Part shown: in pieces, positions 24,541 to 33,404 of the stretch
Position numbering within the stretch: the stretch's first letter is position 1
Layout: each line of letters starts with the position of its first letter
DNA from: Chryseosolibacter sp964551035
GTDB taxonomy: Bacteria; Bacteroidota; Bacteroidia; Cytophagales; Cyclobacteriaceae
NCBI GenBank assembly: GCA_964551035.1
Contig: CAZKBK010000013.1
Location: 47,023-111,022 of the forward strand
Length of the DNA: 64,000 nt
Reading direction: 5' to 3'
Notes under the pieces: generated by a model
What the model was told of the DNA's origin: nothing
What the model saw: the letters and a program-made list of their open reading frames with translations, nothing else
The model's database searches: none
Translations under genes and position numbers: made by a program

Positions 24541-26040
24541 CTATTTCTCGGGGTTGGCTGCTTCATCCGGAACATAAAGCAGCTGCTTCGCAGCGAAATC
24601 GTAAAGCGTCAGGCGCCGGAGATCGTAGTAGGCTGTCCAGAAATCCTCAAGGGCCTGAATATAACGACGCTTGGATGCGTCTTTTTCGTTCAGTGCAATA
24701 TTGAGGTTGGTAATATCGATCTTTCCGATGAGATACCGGTTCTGCGCCACGTTGTATCGTTCCGCCGCCACTTCATCGGCCTTCTTGGTGATTTCGATCT
24801 GAAGCCGGAGCATCTCGAATTGCCGTACTTGCGTGAGTATCTCCTGCTCGAAATTGACTTCTTCCTGGGCGATCACGAAATCGTTGTACTTTTTATTGGC
24901 CATGGCGGTACGCATTCGCGACTTGTTGCGTCCCCAGTCCAGTACGGGCACGCTCAGCTGCAGGCCGAACTGCTGTTGCGGCGAGGGGTTGACATAAATG
25001 TCGTTCATGACAAGGCCGTTGTTATTAAGTCCATAGGCGGCAGTCAGTTCCGTTTGCCAGCGTTCGCCGCGCGCCTCGGCGACTTCGCGCTCCGCTTCGA
25101 GCCTGCGGCGTTCGAAAGCAAGGTAGGCGGCCCTGTTTTGCTTCGCGTAGGCAAGGGCTTCATCGGCATTGACGTGAAACATAGGAATCGTTTCCGGCAG
25201 GGCAAGCTGGATTTGCTCGCCATCGTTCAGGCCGATGTACGAACGCAGTTGCAGCCTTGCGGTCTCGAGGTTGAGATTCGCCTGGGCCACGTCCTGTTTC
25301 GACGTGAGCAACTGCAGTTCCACCTGCAGGAGCTTGTCCAGGGAAGTCGTGCCAATGTTGTAACGCCCCTGCTCGATCTTGTAGATCGTGTCGTTGTTGG
25401 CGAGGTTGAATTGGGCAATCTGAAGGTTGATCTGTTCCTGCAACACGTTAAAGAACCGGTTTACGGCTTCGCGCGAGACGAACTCCATCTGCTCCACGTA
25501 TTCGCGTTTGGATTCCTCATAGCGCAGGGGTTCTGTCTTCCGGTCCCATTTCAGCGGGTTGAAGGCGAACAAGGGCTGTGTCAGCGCGATGCTCATCACG
25601 TTGCCCCTCCAGAGTTCGGGCGAGCCGTTGTCCGTTTCCGGGTCGAAGTTGTAGTTGTTAAAATAACCCAGGCTGGAATTGATCGAAATGGTTCCCGCCG
25701 TCCACGGGATCGGCTGTTCAAGGCCGATGTTCATGAACCCGTTGAGTTGATTGACATGCCGAAAATCATAGGTCCCGTCGGGCTGTACCGCAGGGATCAC
25801 CTGGTTCTCGTAAGGGAGCGTACCATAGAGCCTTAGTTGCGGATTAAAATTCGTCTTGTAGTAACGGTATGCCCAGTAGCGGTTCTCCTTGCGGGTTTCC
25901 GCCTGTTTCGCCGCGGGTGAATTTGACCTGGCCCTCCCGATGATGTCTTCGATAGAGAGTCGTTGCTGCCCCAAAGCCGTGATTCCGGGCAAGCAAAAAA
26001 ATGAGAGAACAACAATAACCTGTAGTAATTTCTTATTCAT
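24541..26040 (-). CDS. TolC-family outer-membrane efflux protein
   Basis: 499 residues with a signal peptide (ending ITALGQ) and two outer-membrane efflux repeats (about 40-250 and 270-470) rich in long helices, as in TolC. The exported part starts QQRLSIEDIIGRARSNSPAAKQAE. It provides the outer-membrane duct for the permease and adaptor encoded immediately upstream; its ATG overlaps the permease stop by eight bases, so it is the third gene of that operon. The start at 26040 is chosen for its signal peptide. Confidence 0.93.
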   Translation of the reverse strand: MNKKLLQVIVVLSFFCLPGITALGQQRLSIEDIIGRARSNSPAAKQAETRKENRYWAYRYYKTNFNPQLRLYGTLPYENQVIPAVQPDGTYDFRHVNQLNGFMNIGLEQPIPWTAGTISINSSLGYFNNYNFDPETDNGSPELWRGNVMSIALTQPLFAFNPLKWDRKTEPLRYEESKREYVEQMEFVSREAVNRFFNVLQEQINLQIAQFNLANNDTIYKIEQGRYNIGTTSLDKLLQVELQLLTSKQDVAQANLNLETARLQLRSYIGLNDGEQIQLALPETIPMFHVNADEALAYAKQNRAAYLAFERRRLEAEREVAEARGERWQTELTAAYGLNNNGLVMNDIYVNPSPQQQFGLQLSVPVLDWGRNKSRMRTAMANKKYNDFVIAQEEVNFEQEILTQVRQFEMLRLQIEITKKADEVAAERYNVAQNRYLIGKIDITNLNIALNEKDASKRRYIQALEDFWTAYYDLRRLTLYDFAAKQLLYVPDEAANPEK

Positions 26041-27403
26041 AACGTAGGGAAGTGATGGGGTCCTGGCTGGCGGCCTTGCGTGCGGGCGCGATACCGAAGA
26101 CCAGCCCGATGCCGGCGGCCACGCCGAAGGAAAGGACCACGGATCCGAAGCTGATAATGGTCGGGATATCGGCAAACTCGGAGACGAGGTAAGCCATCAG
26201 CATGCCCAGGATGACGCCAAGGAGTCCGCCCGACACACTGATCATCATCGCCTCAAACAAAAACTGTTGCGTGACGTCGCTCTTCTTGGCGCCGATCGAC
26301 AGCCGGAGACCGATCTCCTTGATCCGCTCCAGCACTGACGCCAGCATGATGTTCATGATGCCAATCCCGCCGACAAGGAGTGAGATGCCTGCGATGGCGC
26401 CCAGGACATAGTTGAAAATATCGTTGGTGCGCTGCTGTTGCTTGAGCAGCAATTCCGGGATCTCGATTTCGTAGTCAACAGTTCCAAAGTGCTTTCTTTC
26501 GAGAAGCCTCGACATGACTTCGGCGGCGGGCTGCAGCAGCGCGGTTTCATCCACCTGTACGACGAGGCGGTCCAGTTGATGGTAATTATCCGACCCGGCA
26601 GCGGGTTGCGCTTCCTGCGAAGCTCCCCCGATGATAATCATCCCACGGCTGCCGCGGGCGGCGCCAGCCCGGCGCAACTCGTCGGCGGTCACCTTGTCGC
26701 GGTTCTCGTAACGGATGAGCATGGACTGCAGCGGGAGATACACGTCCATGTTGTAGTCGCGTATGCCCAGCTTGCTGATGCTGTTCTCGGAAATGTAACG
26801 TTCTTTGAGCACACCGATAATGGTCAGCCAGTTGGGCCCCACCTTGATGTTTTTTCCGACCGGATTCTCCGTGGGAAAGAAACGACTCTTGATCGCCTGC
26901 CCGATAATGCAGACGGCACTGCCCATCTCGAGGTGCTCTTCGGTGAACATTTGCCCTTCCTCCAGTTCGAAATTGTATATCTCAAAGTAGGCCGGGTCCA
27001 CCCCTACAAGCTTCGCAGACCTGCGATAGCCCCTTCGCACCACGTGGGTCTCGAGGAGAATTTCAGGGCTGACCTTTGTGAGGCCCGGGATCGTCGCCCT
27101 GATGCTGGAAACGTCGCGCATGGTCAGGCCCGGCGAGAGCATTTTCTTTTCAAGACCGGCGGTGAGCTGTTCTTCCACCTTCTCCTCCTTTTGCTCGATG
27201 ACGGGTTTCACCACGATGTTGTTCACGCCGACGAGCTTGATCTGCTCAAGGATCTCCTGCTGTGCGCCATTCCCGATGGCGAGCATCGCAATCACCGCCG
27301 CCACGCCGAAGATGATGCCGAGCGCCGTCAGTAGCGACCGCATTTTATTCGACAATACCGCGTCGATCGCGATAAATAAATTGGCTAATAACCTTGCCGT
27401 CAT
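26033..27403 (-). CDS. MacB-like ABC transporter permease (no ATPase domain)
   Basis: 456 residues: one N-terminal membrane helix (about 20-42), a periplasmic MacB-type domain (about 45-320) and three C-terminal helices with the FtsX-family core (NDIFNYVLGAIAGISLLVGGIGIMNIMLASVLERIKEIGLRLSIGA within about 325-375, coupling helix ERIKEIGLR). Unlike E. coli MacB, the nucleotide-binding domain is not fused and no separate ATPase gene is next to it. It lies 18 bases after the adaptor gene and overlaps the TolC gene. The substrate is unknown: MacB relatives export macrolides, peptides or lipoproteins. Confidence 0.9.
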   Translation of the reverse strand: MTARLLANLFIAIDAVLSNKMRSLLTALGIIFGVAAVIAMLAIGNGAQQEILEQIKLVGVNNIVVKPVIEQKEEKVEEQLTAGLEKKMLSPGLTMRDVSSIRATIPGLTKVSPEILLETHVVRRGYRRSAKLVGVDPAYFEIYNFELEEGQMFTEEHLEMGSAVCIIGQAIKSRFFPTENPVGKNIKVGPNWLTIIGVLKERYISENSISKLGIRDYNMDVYLPLQSMLIRYENRDKVTADELRRAGAARGSRGMIIIGGASQEAQPAAGSDNYHQLDRLVVQVDETALLQPAAEVMSRLLERKHFGTVDYEIEIPELLLKQQQRTNDIFNYVLGAIAGISLLVGGIGIMNIMLASVLERIKEIGLRLSIGAKKSDVTQQFLFEAMMISVSGGLLGVILGMLMAYLVSEFADIPTIISFGSVVLSFGVAAGIGLVFGIAPARKAASQDPITSLRYE

Positions 27404-27421
27404 GTAAGAACTCCCGTTTGA

Positions 27422-28777
27422 TTATTTCCGCACTCGTGTCTTTCCGCTGTTGGCAACGGGAATCACCGGCATGTTTTGCGGCTTGACTTCCTCGGGCTCT
27501 TGCTTTTTGCGGCGTTTACCGTTCATTTCCGGCAACAGGTTTATGGATTTCCCTTCCTGGCCGGAAGGAATCGACAGGTAGATCTGCTCGCCCTCTTCCA
27601 GCCCTGCCAGTATGACCACGTCGTTGGCATTCGTCTCGTCGATGATGACCTCCTGCTTCGTTACGGTCAGGCCTTCCTTCTTGTATACATAGGTGATAGA
27701 ATCCAAATGATTGTGCAGGCATTCCAGGGGGATAAACAACGCGTCTTCCTTCATGCTGGTGATGATTTTGTTGCTTGTCGTCATGGAAGGACGCAACGCC
27801 GGGTCGGTGCCGTTTACCTCCACGGTGACCTCAAAGACCTTTGCATCGGTGTTGGGGCGTTGTTCGCCCACGTTTGCCACGCGGGTCACCTCGCCGGTAA
27901 GCCGCTTATCGGGGTAGGCGTCGAGCCCGATTTCCACGCGTTGGCCCACTTTCACCTTGCGCACATCCACCTCGTTGACGTAGGTCTTGGAGATCATCCG
28001 CGAGAGGTCGGGCAACGTCGCCACGGTGGGTTCCCAGAGGTTGATCTGCGAACCGGCTTTAATAGGCCGGCCGTCCCAGGGATTTTTGTGGTAGATGACC
28101 ATTCCGTCTTCGGGGGCGAGAATGGTGAAGGATTTCATAGCCTCCATCATCGCATTGAATTCGGACTGGACCTTGCGCAACTCCGCAGCCTGTTCCTTCA
28201 TCTTTTCAGCGTTCTTCCGCCTCCGGATCTTGTAATTTTCCTGCGCCTGGGCGTATTCGCGCTCAGCGCGCTGCATATTGATTTCCGCTTGTTTTATCGT
28301 CGCGGGGGGTTCAAACTTGGATTGTTCGAGAATGATCTTCTTTTCCTCTACCGCGAATCGGAGATTGATCAGTTGATCCCGTGCCTCCCGCAATTCCAGC
28401 GTCGTATCCAGCTGGGTTTGGACATATTCGGCGTTCTCTTTGTCGAGTTCGATCTGTTTGTCGTTGAAGCGGTTTTGGAAATCCGAGCGGTCGAGTGTCG
28501 CTACCCGATCGCCCTTTTTCACCACCGTGCCTTCATCGACCAAAGTCTGGATGGTGACATTCCATAACCGGAAGTCCCGAAGGCCGGAGTTGGCCTGGAT
28601 CTTCACCGAGTTCTTGGCCTCGAGTTCACCGGTAGTTTCGATTTCGACCTTGAAGGGTCCTCGTTTTACAGTAGTAATGAGTTCGACCACTTCGCTCGCC
28701 GTATTGCCGCTCAGCGCAAAGAATGCGATCAGCGCCACGACTGCCAGGCCACCACCGATGATGAGGTTTCTTTTCAT
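27422..28777 (-). CDS. Periplasmic adaptor (membrane fusion protein, HlyD/MacA family)
   Basis: 451 residues with an N-terminal membrane anchor (about 6-25), a half-motif of the lipoyl domain (about 60-90), a long coiled-coil hairpin (about 95-225, KKIILEQ...EREYAQAQENYKIRRRKNAEKM), the second lipoyl half (ILAPEDGMVIYHKN) and a beta-barrel/C-terminal region. It bridges the permease and TolC. First gene of the three-gene efflux operon. On its strand a TACTTTTG box near 28815 could be the -7 element. Confidence 0.92.
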   Translation of the reverse strand: MKRNLIIGGGLAVVALIAFFALSGNTASEVVELITTVKRGPFKVEIETTGELEAKNSVKIQANSGLRDFRLWNVTIQTLVDEGTVVKKGDRVATLDRSDFQNRFNDKQIELDKENAEYVQTQLDTTLELREARDQLINLRFAVEEKKIILEQSKFEPPATIKQAEINMQRAEREYAQAQENYKIRRRKNAEKMKEQAAELRKVQSEFNAMMEAMKSFTILAPEDGMVIYHKNPWDGRPIKAGSQINLWEPTVATLPDLSRMISKTYVNEVDVRKVKVGQRVEIGLDAYPDKRLTGEVTRVANVGEQRPNTDAKVFEVTVEVNGTDPALRPSMTTSNKIITSMKEDALFIPLECLHNHLDSITYVYKKEGLTVTKQEVIIDETNANDVVILAGLEEGEQIYLSIPSGQEGKSINLLPEMNGKRRKKQEPEEVKPQNMPVIPVANSGKTRVRK

Positions 28778-28947
28778 AAAGACTGCTTTGGATATTATCT
28801 AACTATATACTTCAAAAGTAGCACTTTGGTTACACCTCAACGGTACCACCCGAACAATGGTTTCCCCTGTAGTGTAATTTATGGCACCCGGACGGGGCGA
28901 CGACCGCCCAGGATGTGCACGGCACCTCGTGGAGAAGCCGGAATGGC

Positions 28948-30120
28948 TTACTGCTTTGGTCCTTTTTTGACCGACATCTGCCCCAGCGCGGCGTTGCGAT
29001 CGATCTTGCCCGCATCGTAGTCCCTCAGCACCGAATTGTTTACCGTGATCTCAAGCGTAGAGGGTATTCCACATCCCTGGCACTTCGTGAGGGTAACGTT
29101 GAGTACGAGGATTTCATTATCCTTCAGGGACTGTATTCTGCGCCCGTATTCGAGGATGTTCTCCATCAGTTCCTTTTCAAATTTGGGGTAAAGTTCGATT
29201 ACTTTCCGGTCGCGTTCTTCAACGGTGACCTCGGCGTTGCCTTGTGTGGGCATCAGCCGTACCATACCATCGCCGCGGCTGGAATAGACCTGCATGTAGA
29301 GGATGGCGCCGTAGTCCTTGAGCCGTTCGTAGTAGAGGTTTCCGTCAGTGAAGAACGTGGTGGAGAGGTCGGGACGGTAAAGGCGGTCGAAGATGCTGGT
29401 CAGCAGTTCCATGTCCTTATCGCGTTCATCCACGGTCTCCGTGTTGACGACGGTCAGTTTCCCGAGCAACTGGTCGCGGGTCATTTTTCCCTGTCGGAAG
29501 GCGGTAATGTCCGACTTGGAGGCCTCCACCTGGATGTGGGTCCGCGTGCCATTGAAGAAGCGGTAACCACGGATCCTGTGAGGGCGGTTTGTCACGATGA
29601 TCTTTTCATTGGGTTGAAGCTGGCTCACAAAATCACCGTAGTCGACGATAAAATTCCTGGCGGCGTTGATCACACGGTTGTTGTATTCGGTCCGGGCGCT
29701 GTCGGCCGTTTCTTTTGCCTCTTCCGACAATGACCTGGCCCGCAATGTTACCGCCTCCCGTTCACTTTCGTTGCGGCGATCGGGTGCCTCTTCCGCTACC
29801 TCAGTATATTCGATGATCGGCGCCGCGGACCGACCCCAGATCGTTGTTACCCGGCCCCCGGACGAGACCACCATTGGCGCCGAATAAAAATCCCCGGGCA
29901 CGTGAAAGGTCACGCCAAAACCGGGTTGGTAGTTGCCCGTCACCTCGATGCCAAAGAAAGTATGCTCCTTGTTCAATTCATTCTTGATCAGTGTGGTCAG
30001 CACATTCTCCGCCACTTCAATGTCCCGTGTCATGCGCTCGTCGTTAATCTGCTGCCCCTGCGCCGTCTGTATTGAAATTGCCATTGCGCCAATCAACCAA
30101 AATTTCATCGTCGTTTTCAT
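28948..30120 (-). CDS. Exported protein of unknown function in an ECF sigma operon
   Basis: 390 residues with a signal peptide (ending QTAQGQ). No family recognised. The middle (about 105-150) is a charged helical stretch, followed by mixed alpha/beta sequence; two cysteines occur close together near the C-terminus (CQGCG). It lies 42 bases after the anti-sigma gene, so it is probably the third gene of the sigma/anti-sigma operon and may be the sensor or a target of that regulon. Confidence 0.75.
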   Translation of the reverse strand: MKTTMKFWLIGAMAISIQTAQGQQINDERMTRDIEVAENVLTTLIKNELNKEHTFFGIEVTGNYQPGFGVTFHVPGDFYSAPMVVSSGGRVTTIWGRSAAPIIEYTEVAEEAPDRRNESEREAVTLRARSLSEEAKETADSARTEYNNRVINAARNFIVDYGDFVSQLQPNEKIIVTNRPHRIRGYRFFNGTRTHIQVEASKSDITAFRQGKMTRDQLLGKLTVVNTETVDERDKDMELLTSIFDRLYRPDLSTTFFTDGNLYYERLKDYGAILYMQVYSSRGDGMVRLMPTQGNAEVTVEERDRKVIELYPKFEKELMENILEYGRRIQSLKDNEILVLNVTLTKCQGCGIPSTLEITVNNSVLRDYDAGKIDRNAALGQMSVKKGPKQ

Positions 30121-30162
30121 ATCGCTTTTTCTTGTAGTTCGTTAAAATCGTTTTTTGACGGG

Positions 30163-31020
30163 TCAGTTTTTTGTTTCGAGTCCGGATGGGGGAACACCGA
30201 CGTTGCTGATGATGCTACTGAGGATCTGTTCGGTTTCCTGCTTGAACAGGTCGGTATTCTGCTGCATGCTGCTGAGTTGCGTTTGCACCATCTGGAGATC
30301 ATTAGCGCGTTGCTGCTGCACATACTGTGCAAAGTCGACGAGAATGTCTTCGACGTATTCCTTTTGGTCTGCCGACGACAACCGGAAATATTCCTTCACC
30401 ATCTCGCTGTTTTGCGCCTGAAGGCCCGCGACATATTGTTGCACCTGTTCCTGCGACGCGAGCGCGGCCTGACGCACGAGGTTGTCGATGCGGCCCGAGT
30501 TGGCGGCGAGGTTTTGGCGGATGGAAGCCTGCAGTTTCTCATGCGAAGCCTCCAGCGTCGTGCGGACCTGGTCGTTACTTTGCGTCAACGATGAATCGAT
30601 CATCCGCTGCACTTCTTCTACCGTGAGTGCGACACTTTGGGCCGGGGGCTGGTCCGGCTCCACGGCAGTTGGTTCACCGAAAGTGATCATCAGCCCTTCC
30701 CCCGAGAAGTCTACCCGGGTATCGGTTGCTTTTCCCACCAGGATGATCAGCAGCAACGCCGCCGCGATGCTGATGATCGTCCTGAAGTGGGGTGTATTCC
30801 AAAGGAAACGCTGCCCGGTGTTGTCGATGACGATGGACGGCGCGATCACCTCCTTGTCTTCCAGCGCCGACATCGTTTCGCGGAGCTGGCGAAATGACAT
30901 GAGCTGCTCACGCGCCGCGGCGTGGTCCTGAAGGTACTTCTCTACGCGCAGCTTTTCCTCGCCTTCCAACTCACCGTACAGGTAAGCCATCAAGTCTTTT
31001 TCATCCGGTTTATGATTCAT
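30163..31020 (-). CDS. Single-pass anti-sigma-like membrane protein with coiled-coil periplasmic region
   Basis: 285 residues (an ATG at 31026 adds two more). The cytoplasmic N-terminus, DLMAYLYGELEGEEKLRVEKYLQDH, is the Bacteroidota anti-sigma pattern. One membrane helix at about 82-100 (IISIAAALLLIILVG). The rest (about 135-280) is a long periplasmic coiled coil rich in Gln, with QQNTDLFKQETEQIL at the end. Start overlaps the sigma factor stop, so the two are coupled. The coiled coil probably makes it an oligomer or reaches a partner; the partner is unknown. Confidence 0.82.
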   Translation of the reverse strand: MNHKPDEKDLMAYLYGELEGEEKLRVEKYLQDHAAAREQLMSFRQLRETMSALEDKEVIAPSIVIDNTGQRFLWNTPHFRTIISIAAALLLIILVGKATDTRVDFSGEGLMITFGEPTAVEPDQPPAQSVALTVEEVQRMIDSSLTQSNDQVRTTLEASHEKLQASIRQNLAANSGRIDNLVRQAALASQEQVQQYVAGLQAQNSEMVKEYFRLSSADQKEYVEDILVDFAQYVQQQRANDLQMVQTQLSSMQQNTDLFKQETEQILSSIISNVGVPPSGLETKN

Positions 31021-31651
31021 AGCCAATCGTATCTTTGTTGATCCTGTTTCGTTCCAGTATTTTTTTCAGTGCGTCAAGTCCGTAATACATGCGCGACTTG
31101 ACGGTATTTTCCGAGACATTCAGCACTTCGGCGATCTCACGGAACTTGAGGCCTTCGTACTCCTTCATGATCACCACCTCGCGCTGGTCTTCGTTCAGTT
31201 GACGGAGGGCCTCCTGCAGAAGGTCTGACAGTTCCCGGTGCTGCAACTGCTTCTCGGGGCTGTCGAGGCGCTGGGTGCTGGACTCCCACCCGGGCGAATC
31301 CTCCGCGTCGCGGTTGAGGACCGCATCGAACGACATCGACCGGTTGTTCTTGTTCCTCCGTACTTCCTCGCGGCAGTAGTTCACCGCGATCTTGTACAGC
31401 CAGGACTTAAAGCGCGCGTTGTCCTGGAGGCCCGGCAGGTTCCGGCACATCGAAATGAAGGTCTTTTGGGAAGCCTCCATAGCCAGGTCGTGGTCGGAGA
31501 AGAATTTAAAGTTGAAATTGTAGATTCGCTTATACCACAACTGCACCAACTTGCCCTGCGCATTCTGGTCCCCTTGTTTTGCCCGCTGAATGAGGGAATC
31601 CGAATGCATCATCGCGATGTCAAGTAGTGTTTCAGCACGCATAACAGCCAT
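31010..31651 (-). CDS. ECF-type RNA polymerase sigma factor
   Basis: 213 residues. Region 2 (about 20-95) has DHDLAMEASQKTFISMCRNL and FKSWLYKIAVNYCREEVRR; region 4 (about 150-205) has LNEDQREVVIMKEYEGLKFREIAEVLNVSENTVKSRMYYGLDALKK, the classic SigE-type helix-turn-helix. The stretch between regions is long (about 50 residues). First gene of an operon with an anti-sigma gene and an exported protein. Its upstream DNA carries a two-part inverted repeat at 31678-31718. Confidence 0.95.
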   Translation of the reverse strand: MAVMRAETLLDIAMMHSDSLIQRAKQGDQNAQGKLVQLWYKRIYNFNFKFFSDHDLAMEASQKTFISMCRNLPGLQDNARFKSWLYKIAVNYCREEVRRNKNNRSMSFDAVLNRDAEDSPGWESSTQRLDSPEKQLQHRELSDLLQEALRQLNEDQREVVIMKEYEGLKFREIAEVLNVSENTVKSRMYYGLDALKKILERNRINKDTIGYES

Positions 31652-31677
31652 TTTACCAAGTAGTTAGCCTTCATTCC

Positions 31678-31718
31678 CAGCCCGTTTAGGTTGCTCTGAC
31701 CTAAAGATGGCCGGGCTG
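31678..31718. promoter_or_regulatory. Two-part inverted repeat upstream of the ECF sigma gene
   Basis: TTTAGGT/ACCTAAA (31685-31691 and 31699-31705) and outer arms CAGCCCG/CGGGCTG (31678-31684 and 31712-31718) surround a seven-base loop; the outer arms are offset by six bases. It lies 27-67 bases upstream of the sigma factor ATG and could be an operator or a leader-RNA hairpin. Confidence 0.5.
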
Positions 31719-31921
31719 ATGAAATAGTTTTATCCGAATATTAAAGTTATTCAAAAAACCGGGAGGGTCGGCGCGTTTCCGGTCACCGGTCTGGTGGGGG
31801 AAACGATGCTTGCGGGTAATGGGCGCGCTGTCGTTTGACGAGACCGGCAAACTGGCAGCCGATTAGATTCGCCGCACGCCAAAACCGATCATCCCATCGG
31901 TCCATATTCCCCCTGGCGCGC

Positions 31922-31929
31922 TATCTTTG
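31922..31929 (+). promoter_or_regulatory. -7 promoter box of the methyltransferase gene
   Basis: TATCTTTG matches TAnnTTTG and ends six bases before the ATG at 31936, predicting a very short or absent 5' leader. Confidence 0.5.
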
Positions 31930-31935
31930 TGACGA

Positions 31936-32715
31936 ATGAAAAACCTCATTGCTTTCATTATCCGCTACATTCCGCGCAAATACCTCCAACGGGTCGCGGG
32001 CATCGGGTTGAAATTACTTTCTTTCTTTTACACGGGCGCGAACGTCACCTGCCCGGTCTGTGGGAAGGGCTTCCGCAAGTTTCTCCCCTACGGGCGGATC
32101 AATCCACGGCCCAACGCGCTCTGCCCCAATTGCATGTCACTGGAGCGCCACCGCGCAATCTGGCTCTACCTCCGCGAGAAAACCAACTTCTTTAAAGAGC
32201 GGCTCCGCGTCCTTCACGTCGCCCCCGAGGCGTGTTTTATGAAGGCGTTCGAAAAACAACACGGCGAGGGTTACGTCACCGCCGACATCGAGTCACCGCT
32301 GGCAAAAGTCCGGATGGACATCCACGATATCCCGTTCGAAGCAGAGAGCTTCGACGCAGTCCTCTGCAACCACGTGCTGGAGCACGTCAACGACGACCTC
32401 CGCGCCATGGGCGAAATTGCCCGCGTGCTGAAGCCGGGAGGGTACGCCATCCTCCTCGTACCGTTCTTCAACCCCGTACCGGACACCACGGTTCAGGATC
32501 CGACCATCGCCGATCCCCGCGAGCGGGAGCGCCGCTTCGGCCAGGACGACCATGTGCGAAAGTACGGCAACGACTATCCCCGGCGCATCGAGCGGGCCGG
32601 CATGAAACCGCTGGTCGACCATTTCATTCCGAACATGAGTGAGGGTCAACGCACGCGTTATGGACTGTCGAAGGGAGAGGTGATTTATGGGGGGGTGAAG
32701 GCGGGGGAATTATAA
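31936..32715 (+). CDS. SAM-dependent methyltransferase with N-terminal zinc-ribbon-like cysteines
   Basis: 259 residues. Cys pairs in CPVCGKG and CPNCMSL (about 38-62) form a probable zinc ribbon. The Rossmann-like methyltransferase domain follows (about 85-220), with LHVAPE at motif I, DIHDIPFEAESFDAVLCNHVLEHV at motifs II-IV and EIARVLKPGGYAIL at post-motif. Motif I lacks the usual GxGxG, as in a known subgroup that keeps HVAPE. An N-terminal amphipathic piece (IIRYIPRKYLQR) could touch the membrane. The target is unknown; zinc-ribbon methyltransferases of this shape often sit near polysaccharide genes, but no such gene is here. Confidence 0.85.
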   Translation: MKNLIAFIIRYIPRKYLQRVAGIGLKLLSFFYTGANVTCPVCGKGFRKFLPYGRINPRPNALCPNCMSLERHRAIWLYLREKTNFFKERLRVLHVAPEACFMKAFEKQHGEGYVTADIESPLAKVRMDIHDIPFEAESFDAVLCNHVLEHVNDDLRAMGEIARVLKPGGYAILLVPFFNPVPDTTVQDPTIADPRERERRFGQDDHVRKYGNDYPRRIERAGMKPLVDHFIPNMSEGQRTRYGLSKGEVIYGGVKAGEL

Positions 32716-32734
32716 GTTCGGAGTTCGGAGCTTC
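32714..32734. repeat. Heptanucleotide repeat, 3 units, overlapping a stop codon
   Basis: AAGTTCG, GAGTTCG and GAGCTTC run from inside the methyltransferase TAA stop codon (32713-32715). Confidence 0.6.
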
Positions 32735-32776
32735 TCTATTCCGGGTATATTGTTACCGAATGTGTCCTCACCAAAT

Positions 32777-33082
32777 CTACTTTCCAAACTTAATTGAAAT
32801 CTCCAGGTGTCCCCCGAGACCTTCAGTTATTATTCTCTGAAGAGTTGAAAACCTAACGTCTTTCAAATCTTTTTCCAATTTAGAAATGTAGGACTTATTT
32901 GTCCCCGATAGCTGAGCCACTTGTTCCTGAGTTAATCCTTTTTCCTGTCTCGCTTGTTGAATCAACACCCCGAGCTTGAAGGCTTCATAGTCAGCTTCAA
33001 ATTTGTCCCTTCGCCTTGTCCCCTTTTTACCGACTTCTTGATCGATAAATTCACGTAGACTTGTTAAGTTTCTTTTCTTCAT
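32777..33082 (-). CDS. higA: HigA-type antitoxin (XRE helix-turn-helix)
   Basis: 101 residues. The DNA-binding domain is at about 38-95: GVLIQQARQEKGLTQEQVAQLSGTNKSYISKLEKDLKDVRFSTLQRI, a complete XRE helix-turn-helix. In HigBA loci the antitoxin follows the toxin, binds it and represses the operon. Start at 33082 is taken because upstream sequence belongs to the toxin frame; the two overlap by 32 bases. The antitoxin looks intact although its toxin gene is broken. Confidence 0.85.
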   Translation of the reverse strand: MKKRNLTSLREFIDQEVGKKGTRRRDKFEADYEAFKLGVLIQQARQEKGLTQEQVAQLSGTNKSYISKLEKDLKDVRFSTLQRIITEGLGGHLEISIKFGK

Positions 33083-33404
33083 AATATTCCTTTTTAATTC
33101 TTTCTCCTCGTTCAATCTCCCGCTGCGGCGTCTTCTGTGTTTTCTTTTGAAATCCATGGCCGATTACAACCAAATTGTTGTCATCGAAAAAACAGAATAT
33201 CCTAAAGATGTCACTGCCGCTTTGAACCCTGATTTCATAAAGACCGTCCGTCCCTTCCAAGTGTTTGAAATAGATCTCAGGAATCTATTTAAATCTTCAA
33301 TCACTCTCAATGTCCAAAGTATCTTCTTTTTTGCCTTCGCCGTCTGAACCAAGTAAAATCCATAAATAATCCCTGTAGAAGATGAGTTCTCGTTTTTTGT
33401 CCAC
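33051..33404 (-). pseudogene. higB: HigB/RelE-type mRNA interferase toxin, broken by two frameshifts
   Basis: Reading the minus strand, a RelE-superfamily toxin can be traced in three pieces. VDKKRELIFYRDY is in frame at 33404-33366. The frame changes at about 33363-33365 into YGFYLVQTAKAKKKILWTL plus VIEDLNR up to about 33284. It changes back at 33282-33283 into PEIYFKHLEGTDGLYEIRV and continues to FQKKTQKTPQREIE and the stop at 33051. The last third, including the conserved FRIFCFF and KKTQKTP, is well preserved. The first and last pieces share a frame, so the two shifts cancel, but an in-frame stop at 33297-33299 cuts translation. Either a recent inactivation or sequencing error. Confidence 0.8.
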
